Assembly: GCA_030770545.1 (NCBI GenBank)
Contig: CM061106.1
Location: 6,997,001 to 7,061,000, forward strand
Reading direction: 5' to 3'
DNA length: 64,000 nt
Origin: Macropodus opercularis
Lineage: Eukaryota > Chordata > Actinopteri > Anabantiformes > Osphronemidae
The notes under the pieces were generated by a model that was not told the origin of the DNA, ran no database searches, and saw only the letters and a program-made list of their open reading frames with translations. Positions 55,060 to 64,000 of the stretch are shown here, in pieces. The position numbers were made by a program, and so were the translations under genes. How positions within the stretch are numbered: position 1 is the stretch's first letter; each line of letters opens with the position of its first letter.

Positions 55060-57870
55060 CTCCCTCCCTCCCTCCCGCCTCAGCACCCACTTCACTCTCC
55101 AGGTGAGTGACCTCTGCTGAGCCGTCCACCCCTTCAGGGAGGCGGCGGCTCATCGGGATGTTACCTGTGTTGTTCGAGCCACGGGAGTCACGGTGTGAAC
55201 ATAAAGGTGTCAAGGTTCCTGGGGTGAGTTGTACTGACTGTACCCTACATGAGTGGAGGCCAGGGGTGTCGTGGACCTCTCTGTTTGGTAGGTCTGCACG
55301 GTTTGGTCCAGAAGAGTCTGGTTGTTAGTGTAGAAGTTGTAGGTGAAAACTTAGGTAGTTCAAGTTGTTATTCAAGCCACGTTAGGGCGTCACTGAAGGT
55401 GACGTGTACATTCGTACTGAAATGTGGAGATTTGTCAATTTCCATGTTTGTACTTGTAGGTTTGATCAGTGTTAGGTTGTTTTATTATTAGCATTTATTA
55501 TGTTAATATCAGTGGCTTGTTTATTTTAGTGACTTGTTTATCTTAGTGGCTTGTTTATTTTAGTTGCTTGTTTATCTTAGTGACTTGTTTATTTTCGTAA
55601 GTTGTTATTTTAGTAAGTTGTTATTTTAGTAGGTTGTTTATTTTAGTAGTTTTTAATTTTATTTTAGTGAGTTGTTTACTTTAGTGGCTTGTTTATTTTA
55701 GTAGGTTGTTTATTTTAGTTGCTTGTTTATCTCAGTGACTTGTTTATTTTCGTAAGTTGTTATTTTAGTAGGTTGTGTTTGTAGGCTGAGTTACCAAACA
55801 GAGCGGTCAAAGACTAATTTCCAAATTCATATCTACATTTTACTAAATTCAGGTGTTTAATTAATCACCTGCCAATTTCTAAATTTCCTTTTATTTTCTG
55901 GTATTTACATCTGGATCTGACACACAACGTAGAAGACAGCACCTTTGTTCAAACCCACACGTGTTTTAACTACAGTATCGTAGTAATACATCCACTAGAC
56001 TGAAGTGAATAGAATATTAACACGTATCGTTCACATATAAATACTCATAAATACTAATACAGTAACTGCATTCAGCCTGTGGCTTCACCAAACGTTAGCT
56101 GTGTTTGCTTGTGATGCTTTTCCAGGTTTGACCGTAACCTCTAGCAGTTGCTCCCTTTACATGTTTATTGTTTGAAGGTCTAACAAACCTGTCAGTCACA
56201 TGTTCCAGCACTTTCACTCACATGAAACACGGGTGGGTTCTGACAGAACGTGCTCTCTTCTAAGTTCTGCATCAGACTCAGATGTAAATATCTGGAAGTA
56301 TGATTCAAAGCAGAATCGTGACCTGGTAGTTGTGAATGGGCTCCATTGGTTAATGAGGTAATGAACTGAGTTGGATAAAGGAATTAGCTTCGCTGTTTCG
56401 GCGGCCGGCCACCTGCAGTGCAGTCCTTACATTCTGCCTGGGCTACAGAACACCTGTTCACACCTGACTCAAAAATCAAATGTCACCACGTGGCACCTGA
56501 AAACCTCAGACGGAGGTCAGGGTTCGGCCTTTGGGTTGCGTCACTGGGCGCAACCACGCTCGTATGGCACCACAGTGAAAAGGGGGTCTGGGCCGTCAGC
56601 TTAGCGCCACCCGGCGGTCGTTGGGAACCGCCTCCGGGAGAGGCCATGGAGGAGGACTGTTGGTCGGCCTCGAGAAAACAGACGCCGGGACGGAGACGCT
56701 CAGGGGTGGAGTCACTGAATTACATTTTTTGGTTAAATACTGATCAATAGTTTGACTTCTCATCCACACAAGTCATAAACAGTAACTTCACTTTATGACA
56801 ACCCATGATTTCATTTGACAAAAAGATTTACGGTTGCTCCAAAGCGTAAAGCTTAGTTGGGAGCAAGTCATTTTTAATTTCCCAGTATGATTAAGACAAA
56901 TCTATTGTATAGTGTCTTTACTCCAATCACTGTGTGCATCTCCATAATTAAAAACACAGTGTTTGCCTTTTTCTGGCCGTCTATGATCACAGTGCTTAGC
57001 AAACGCTGCCCCTCAGGTCGCTGCAGTGCAGAAATACCAGTTGTAATGAACTGACTTAGTTCCTCCTGTTTCTGTTCAGTGTCATTTCATCCAGGAACAG
57101 GAACAGCACTGGGAACTTTTAAGCACAGTAAAAACTGAACATTTCACTCACTCTAATGTAGAAACACACATCAAGTGTATTGCACAACAGTAGCATCTTT
57201 TTCAGTGCATCACCTCCGAGTCCCTCGTTTCTGGGAAAGTCTGTGTCAGGGTTGAGGCGGAGGAGAGTTCGGCCAATAGTGGAACCTCAGATTCAGGAGG
57301 AACGGCGGTGTGAGAATGGGCTCCTCCAGATCTGAGGCCATCGTCCCGACCGGAAACGGGCGGCTAGTTGTTGTTAGAGGACGCTTCCTGCTCCAAGTGC
57401 AGGAGTTAAGCATCTTTTGGTCTCGTTCACCAGCGAGAGAACGAGCGCGAGACTGACGGACGGTGAAGGAGGGGCTGAGCCCAAGGGCAAAGCTCTCAGT
57501 TCACCCGTCGAGCTACGTTCCTTCTCTCTAAGGTCATGACCTTTGATTCATGACCAAAAGAACAGGCCGCGGCTCCTCCACGTGGAGGGGAGCGTTGGGG
57601 TTAGGGTAGAGTTGGGGTTTGCTGACGGCTCGGCATCAGGTTTGGATGCCTCCTGGATCCCTTCCAGGTCAGGGATTCCAGGAAAGACCCGCGGGAAGAG
57701 GCCTGTGATCCCCCCGGTGATCTGGGGGTGGCCAGCGAGTGGGACTGGGGTCAGGGCCACGGTGACCAATTGGAAAACTCGAACAACACAAGCAACATCC
57801 AGGTGGGCCTCCGCCTCCCTGAGGGGGCCAACGGCTCTGCAGAGGTCAGGGGTGGGGGGCGAGGTGGGGG
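55060..57870. repeat. Segment bounded by a diverged ~85-bp inverted pair (right arm)
   Basis: Mirror of 13,930-16,600. The two ends (55,105-55,185 and 57,775-57,860) again read like RLPEGxDGSAEV in convergent frames. A TTTTAGT-type minisatellite lies at 55,510-55,775, longer than on the left. 56,371-56,750 is open but unrecognised and nearly identical to its left-arm twin. Confidence 0.4.
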
Positions 57871-57939
57871 CGTGTGCTCCTCCTCCTCCTCCTCCTTTTC
57901 CTCCTCCTCCTCTCCTCTTCTCTCTCATTGAGCTCTCCT

Positions 57940-58640
57940 CCTCCTCTTTCTCCCCCACTTTGTGCTCTCCACCTCCCTCTCTCTCTATGTAAGGGAGGGA
58001 GAGAGGGAGGTGGAGAAGGGACAACCCTCTTCTCCTCCCCCTCCCTCACTTTGAGCTCTCCACCTCCCTCTCTCTTTCAATGTAAGGGAGGGAGAGAGGG
58101 AGGTGGAGAAGGGACAACCCTCTTCTCCTCCCCCTCCCTCACTTTGAGCTCTCCACCTCCCTCTCTCTTTCAATGTGAGGGAGAGAGAGAGGGAGGTGGA
58201 GAAGGAACAACCCTCTTCTCCTTCCCCTCCCTCACTTTGAGCTCTCCACCTCCCTCTCTCTTTCAATGTGAGGGAGGGAGAGAGGGAGGTGGAGAAGGAA
58301 CAACCCCTTCTCCTCCCCCTCCCTCACTTTGAGCTTTCCACCTCCCTCTCTCTTTCAATGTGAGGGAGAGAGAGAGGGAGGTGGAGAAGAAACAACCCCC
58401 TTCTCCTCCCCCTCCCTCACTTTGACCTCTCCACCTCCCTCTCTCTTTCAATGTGAGGGAGAGAGAGAGGGAGGTGGAGAAGGAACAACCCCGTTCTCCT
58501 CCCCCTCCCTCACTTTGAGCTCTCCACCTCCCTCTCTCTTTCAATGTGAGGGAGGGAGAGAGGGAGGTGGAGAAGGAACAACCCTCTTCTCCTCCCCCTC
58601 CCTCACTTTGAGCTCTCCAGGTGGAGCAACCCACCTTCTT
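57940..58640. repeat. ~92-bp tandem array with self-complementary units (right arm)
   Basis: Seven units marked by CACTTTGAGCTCTCC at about 58,048, 58,140, 58,231, 58,324, 58,418, 58,511 and 58,603, each with the internal inverted repeat CTCCACCTCCCTCTCTC/GAGAGGGAGGTGGAG. Confidence 0.92.
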
Positions 58641-58689
58641 TCTCCCTCATTGTAAATAGTTATAAATAGACCCCCCACATCAAGCTCCC

Positions 58690-58815
58690 TACCTCTTTAC
58701 CCCCCCTCCTGGACAATGACGCCCCCCTCCTGGACAATGACGCCCCCCCCTCCTGGACAATGAAGTTCCCCCCTCCTGGACAATGAAGCCCCCCCCCCCC
58801 CGACAATGACTCCTG
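58690..58815. repeat. ~20-bp minisatellite (right arm)
   Basis: Four or five copies of CCCTCCTGGACAATGA ending in a C run. The left array is about 75 bp longer. Confidence 0.85.
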
Positions 58816-59371
58816 TATATAGTTAATAAAGTTAAGAGCATGACTGGCTTGTTTCCGTGGCTTCTTTCTTGTGGTGCAGCTTCAGCTCAGGCTCCAGGTG
58901 AAACACTAAGCAGAGCTTTAAGCAGAGCTGCTCTATGTTGGACTCTGCTCGTCTGCAGAGCTTAAAGTCAGACGCCTCTTGGTTGAAACAGAAACGTCTC
59001 TTCACAGCACACGGACTCTAACCCTGGGATGATCTTCCACAGTGTTTGCATTAACGCTTGGACTCTACAGATGAGCCTAAAGAAACAAATCTAAGGGTCG
59101 TGGTGGTTACAGTGGCCGACGGTTGTAATATTCATCGCTAATAACCGTTTGTGCCCCGACTCCATCTTAACATGACAAGACTGGTGAAACGATATGTTGG
59201 CGACAAGCAAAAAAATGAGAAAACAAATAAGAGCAAAGACTTTTACTGAACTCTGTACAAATGGTTTCAACTTTTTTTGCCAAGACTAAAATACAAGGAA
59301 GCTTCAGACCCAAAAATATGGTTTCACAGGAATCTGATTCCTGCTCCATCACACATCCTGTAAACACAAGG

Positions 59372-59923
59372 AGAGATGTATTTTATCATCGTCGTCATAG
59401 CAACCCTAGATCCTCTCCCACTGAATCGTTGTCGTCGCGTTTATGGTTACTGTGCCTGTCTCGTGACTGTTAGTGTTGTAGCTTTTGTTACTTCAAGGAT
59501 TCTGCTTCACAGGGCATTAATATATTATATTAAATAAATATATATAATATATATTTTTACAGGCAGATTGTCTGCACAGATCTTTTAAGCATCCCTTTAC
59601 ATTCCCTTGACTTAGTGGGACTTAAATATGTTGAAATGACACTTTCGCTCATTGGGCCAAGGGTGAGGTGCATCCTGAACGGGTCCTTGGTCTGTCTCTA
59701 AGACATTCACACCTACCTTTAGAGTCCCCCCCGTGTTCCTCTTGTCATTGTCAAGTCATTGCTGCTGAGCTTTAAAGGGACACTAGGCTCAACACAGCTA
59801 TGACTCTTAGTCAGCCTGGCTACAGAGCTGAAAGAAACCTGGGGTTGTTTTGATTTTCCTCAATTAATGATGTATAATATGAGCTTCTAGCAGCACAAAG
59901 TGCTTTTTATGTGGTATTAAACT
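59372..59923. other. Right-arm-specific 550-bp segment
   Basis: Absent from the left arm, where the flanks join at 12,350. It contains an AT-rich run (59,515-59,560) but no open frame, inverted ends or target duplication that I can see, so insertion and deletion cannot be told apart. Confidence 0.6.
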
Positions 59924-60019
59924 GTCTTTCCATGCTGGGCAGGATTCACCTCATTGGTTGGACGCCATTGTCTTTCTAGTTTCCGGGTCCTGTGCTTAAG
60001 GCTGCGGATCTGAGTTGGA

Positions 60020-60715
60020 CCATGGAGCCAACTTGCTCTGATTCACTGGCTTCTCCTTAAATCTGACAACAGCATCATCAGATAAACATCTGCTGTAGTA
60101 GAACTTCTTTCCAGCTGTTGTCAGGTGTGTTATGGTCAATTCAACAGTTAGTGAGTAATGGTCAGATAACACAGGGTTTGGGGGAGAACTGCAGTGTTGA
60201 GACAGTTACTGTCAACATCTACATGAATGTTAAAGTCGCCCACTACAATCACTTTATCTGTGCTGAGGACTAAGTCACATAAAAGCTCTGAACATTCAGT
60301 GCAGAACTCTGAATATGGACCAGGAGGACGGTAGACGAAGCAGAACACAACTGGTTTCTGGGTTTTACAGGCTCAGAGTGAGGCTCTAATGAATTAGAGC
60401 TGTTTAGGTCTAGGAGTCATTAATAGATCTGAGCTATAGATGCTGCTGCTCCTCCACCTTTACCTGAGCTTCTAGGAACATGATGGTTGATGTGACTGGT
60501 TGGAGTCGACTCATTCAGACGAACGTATTCATCCTGTTGCAGCCAGGTTTCAATGAGACTGAATAAATCTATGTGATGGTTGTTGATCAAGTCATTTATT
60601 AACAGACATCTGATATTTAAGAGAGCACATTTAATTCTTTTATTGTTACTTTGTTCTGTCTTGATGTTTATTAAATTCCTGTGAATCGCTCTGTCGCTGT
60701 CAGAGATGTTCCAAC
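60020..60715 (-). mobile_element. Non-LTR retrotransposon fragment, endonuclease domain (right arm)
   Basis: Mirror of 11,541-12,240. The minus strand at 60,348-60,148 reads FCFVYRPPGPYSEF then VIVVGDFNIHVD. The upstream LTETWL part is at 60,520-60,690. Broken in the same way as the left copy, so it was dead before the arms formed. Confidence 0.85.
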
Positions 60716-61285
60716 TAAGATGGATTCAGTCAGACACAGAGTAAGGTTCAAATAATTAAACATGAATTTATTCTCAGTGGTGAGATGAGAAACATGCAAA
60801 GGCAGGCAAACGAATCACATCATTTTAAGGACTTGATCTGTGTTGATAAGAACATGAGCCCAACTAGGCTAAGTAACATAGTATTTCTAAAAGCAGCTCT
60901 GTTCACTCCCTGAGTCATTACATCACAGTGGGGGTAGAGACTTGAAGAAAATGGGTCCCACACATCAGGCACACGTTTCCCAGCATGGAGCTGCTGAGGA
61001 GACCAACTTATCTTCACAAGTTTTGTTAGATACAAAACAACAACCCAAAACCAAATGAGCTAAATAATGACACATTTCTGGAAACCTGTTAAATTATCAG
61101 CGTGTGCATGATGTACCCACAATAGGGCAGACCTGGTGAGGTCAAAGGGTCACCAAAGGTACGTGAAGGCTTTTCTGTCAAGTCTATATTCTACATGTGG
61201 ATCTGTCAGATGAATATAAATCCTCAGATGTAACTACCTGGAAATAAAAGCTGAAATGTCGGTGGCGCTTCTTCCAGGTGAGGTT

Positions 61286-61385
61286 GTCTGAGAGTTGAAT
61301 CACGGTAACTGGACGTCTTCCTTTGCAGCAGATCTACGACTACAGCAAAGGAAGACGTCCAGTCGTCATGATTCAACTTTCACAC
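61286..61385. other. Long hairpin, miRNA- or MITE-like (right arm)
   Basis: Complement of the left hairpin. The core GTTGAATC...GATTCAAC at 61,294-61,377 has the same perfect 19-bp stem. One change from the left copy (A opposite T in the outer stem) improves pairing. Confidence 0.6.
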
Positions 61386-62459
61386 AGGAGCTGAAACCTG
61401 GCAAATTTAAAGGACTGTTCTACACAGGACAGTGCTCTGAAATAAAAATCTATAGATAACATGTTTAGCACTTCCCATCAACATGTTCTAAAGCTGTTTA
61501 AGTGGTTTAAAGCGCTATTACAATTAAACATGGAGGGAAGAAAGCACATCTGCTATAATACACAGTGTGACATGAAGAGTAACTACACAAACCGAAATCA
61601 TACCAATATTATAATTATATGTGATTATTATATAAAACTACCATTATTCTAATAAAGATAACTGTCCAGTCCTCTGCCTCCTTTTCCTACAGGGTTTCAG
61701 TCACAACCTCACCTGCTCAGTGTTTCCAGCGTACAGACCTGCTGGTCACGTCAGGAACGGAAGAAAAGAAATGAACGGATTATAAAATACGCACAGTATG
61801 ACATGAGACCAAAGTCCTCTCAGTCGCCCACTAAACATTCTGAAGCCCTTCCAGCTCAAAACCATGATTCAATCTGTACGGAAATTCAATATACAATTTG
61901 GTAGTTTCATCTGAGAATGCATTTTGCAATTCAATATCAAAAGTTTTAATAAAAGCTTAATCAACTGCATATTGAAAAGTCACTTTTTACTAATGATTTG
62001 CTATTTGAACTACGAGTCTGATAAGATGAAAAGTAAAGCGACAATAAACTTTCTCTCTCTTCAAAAATGTCTAGGACAGGACTCAAATAGACATTGAGTA
62101 TTTTACTTGAAAGTAACCTTCAACCCAATGTCTTTTTTAAGGAGTTCAAATTTTTTTTGTTGCATGAAGAAATGTAATTTCATTCTCTCTGCAGTTCACT
62201 GATTTCATAAATACAACACATTATGGTTTGATTATGCAGAGAATAAAGGCAAAACAACCGTTTCAATTAAAATGTCAAAAGGGTTTTGTGGCTCCCAGTG
62301 TTTTCTTTTCTGTGGGAAACAGGTCGAAATGGCTCTTTGTGTGGTGAAGGTTGACGAGCCCTGTATTAACCCCTAATAAATTTGAGTCTAATACAAGTCA
62401 GTGATTGCAATAAATACAAAAAAACTGTAATCAGTTTAAGTCAGATTTTATTAAGATTT

Positions 62460-63900
62460 TTTATGTAAAACCTCTGAATAATACTGTTGTGGGTGTTTGT
62501 TTTGAGGTGCTTCCACCCTGAGCAAGCACTAGGAGACAGTGGAGAGGAAAAACTCCCTTTGAAGGAAGAAACCTCGGGCAGAACCAGGCTCAGGGTGGGC
62601 GGTCGTCTGCCTCGACCGGTGATGCTGAGGTTTCCTCACACACTACATAAAAAGAAACTTGTCTCTGTCAGTGCTCAGTGGTTGCGTCAGTACCTGGTTT
62701 GGTCGGATCCAACACGGACGCTGGTTCATAGGAGTTGTCCCGTCTTGGTCCTCGGTGCAGTAGCCAGACAGCTTGCAGGGAATTCACCTGAGCAACTGGT
62801 CCTCATGGTGTTGCAGGGAGTTACGTTGTCACCGTTAGGTTTCCCTCCCTTTGCCACCAGAGACACTGTTGCAGTCTACACATGTGTAGTGATGAAGTCC
62901 TTCGCTGGTGACTCCACGCTGCAGCGGAGATTCCCTCAACGTGTCTCCCACTGTGCTGCTCAACGCTGCCCCTAGAAGAACAAGAGTGTTACTGGTGATC
63001 ATCTCAATCATGTTGATTAAGCAGGAATAGAAATATTTACAAATGTCTCCACAAAGAAACGTGTTGCAGTTAAAAAGTAAATGTATCTATTAGGAACTAT
63101 TAAAAACGCAGCTTCGTTAAATGTGTCTTTGCAAGTCAGTAAAACTTTCATTCTAATACTATTCTGAGATTTCGTTAAATATATAAATCCTCTGAATAAT
63201 ACTGTTGTGGGTGTTTGTTTTGAGGCGCTTCCACCCTGAGCAAGCACTAGGCGACAGTGGAGAGGAAAAACTCCCTTTGAAGGAAGAAACCTCGGGCAGA
63301 ACCAGGCTCAGGGTGGGCGGTCGTCTGCCTCGACCGGTGATGCTGAGGTTTTCTCACACACTACATAAAAAGAAACTTATCTCTGTCAGTGCTCAGTGGT
63401 TGCGTCAGTATCTGGTTTGGTCGGATCCAACACTGACGCTGGTTCATAGGAGTTGTCCCGTCTTGGTCCTCGGTGCAGTAGCCAGACAGCTTGCAGGGAA
63501 TTCACCTGAGCAACTGGTCCTCATGGTGTTGCAGGGAGTTACGTTGTCACCGTTAGGTTTCCCTCCCTTTGCCACCAGAAACACTGTTGCACTCTACACA
63601 TGTGTAGTGATGAAGTCCTTCGCTGGTGACTCCACGCTGCAGTGGAGATTCCCTCAACGTGTCTCCCACTGTGCTGGTCAACGCTGCCCCTAGAAGAACA
63701 AGAGTGTTACTGGTGATCATCTCAATCATGCTGATTAAGCAGGAATAGAAATATTAACAAATGTCTCCACAAAGAAACGTGTTGCAGTTAAAAAGTAATA
63801 AACACAGCTTCAGCATGAGAATCTCAGCAAGTCAGCAAAACTTTCATTCTAATATTATTCTGAGGTTTTATTAAATATATATCCGCTGCCTTTTGTTCCT
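62460..63900 (+). repeat. ~718-bp tandem duplication of a dispersed fish repeat
   Basis: 62,470-63,010 and 63,190-63,730 are ~97% alike by eye. Both contain GGAGAGGAAAAACTCCCTTT and AACCAGGCTCAGGGTGGGCG, words I know from a very common fish interspersed repeat. The 162-codon open frames in each lack an ATG start and are repeat-derived. The AT-rich spacers (63,010-63,190 and 63,730-63,880) are also partly shared. Confidence 0.75.
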
Positions 63901-64000
63901 GTTAATTAATTTCTGACTAAATCCACTCATAATAATCCCTTTGAGACAACACTAAATGCACGTTAACAAAGCTTCTGTAGGCACCTGCAATGACTTGACT
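63900..64000. other. Window end, nothing recognised
   Basis: A short AT-rich sequence without feature signals. Confidence 0.5.

Larger units (their letters stand above)
46783..61882 (-). repeat. Right arm of giant inverted repeat (~15.1 kb)
   Basis: Reverse complement of 10,381-30,748, with the same order of genes, repeats and mobile elements. Relative to the left arm it lacks ~2.2 kb (left 25,650-27,827) with ~25 bp of filler near 49,805-49,830, and it lacks the LTR pair with one duplicated unit set. It has ~550 bp extra at 59,372-59,923. Outside both ends the flanks are unrelated, except that 61,955-62,085 repeats 49,105-49,215 in direct orientation. Confidence 0.9.

Noticed and set aside
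10381..61882. The inverted repeat as a single large transposon
   Set aside because: The arms contain many unrelated genes and repeats, have no short terminal motif or target duplication at 10,381/61,882, and the spacer has no transposase or integrase spanning it.
62487..63693. Two 162-codon frames in tandem
   Set aside because: They begin with GTG, not ATG, and consist of a widespread fish interspersed repeat, so they are not called as genes.

Overview
This is nuclear DNA from a vertebrate, very probably a teleost fish. The genes are split by small GT-AG introns. The recognisable gene pieces are an HSP30-type small heat-shock protein, a family-6 glycosyltransferase, a calsyntenin C-terminus, an ARF GTPase exon and ubiquitin-specific protease (USP) exons. 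The repeats are fish-like: Maui/L2-type LINEs, a Penelope-like element, a Tc1 transposon, an endogenous-retrovirus LTR and many minisatellites. I see no bacterial-type operons, no CRISPR array, and no tRNA or rRNA gene.

Layout. (1) 1-4,170: simple and tandem DNA only, with a ~31-bp GC-rich minisatellite, an AT-rich satellite and a 40-bp minisatellite. (2) 4,170-8,330: gene-poor. It holds a 450-bp tandem duplication and pieces that reappear in the same orientation near 38.3 kb and 42.9-43.9 kb. (3) 8,337-9,869: the 5' end of a USP gene. (4) 10,381-30,748: left arm of a very large inverted repeat. (5) 30,749-46,782: a ~16-kb spacer. It holds eroded USP exons, a Penelope fragment, a LINE fragment, a broken GT6 gene, a broken HSP30 gene, a proline-rich repeat gene with a recognisable promoter, and the last two exons of a calsyntenin gene. 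(6) 46,783-61,882: right arm, the reverse complement of the left arm with a few large indels. (7) 61,883-64,000: flank with a ~718-bp tandem duplication.

Each arm carries, in mirror order from the spacer outward: a USP gene; a block of tandemly repeated ~600-bp units, each with a copy of one exon; a Glu/Lys-rich open frame; a CT/GA minisatellite; tRNA-like dispersed repeat modules; a 92-bp self-complementary tandem array; a LINE endonuclease fragment; and a perfect-stem hairpin. Where I compared them by eye the arms are nearly identical. They differ in minisatellite copy number, in a ~2.2-kb segment present only on the left (ARF exon, Tc1 element, USP upstream region), and in a retroviral LTR pair with a local duplication present only on the left.

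Most protein-coding remains are damaged. The two USP copies carry different lesions: the left has lost the catalytic-Cys exon, the right has a nonsense codon, and both have a frame break near the C-terminus. The GT6, HSP30 and calsyntenin pieces have frameshifts. Several of these are one-base losses, some in homopolymers, so assembly error must be considered beside true decay. The best candidate for an intact gene is the proline-rich gene at 42,912-40,720 (minus), which has a TATA box, a CRE and phase-matched exons 1 and 2.
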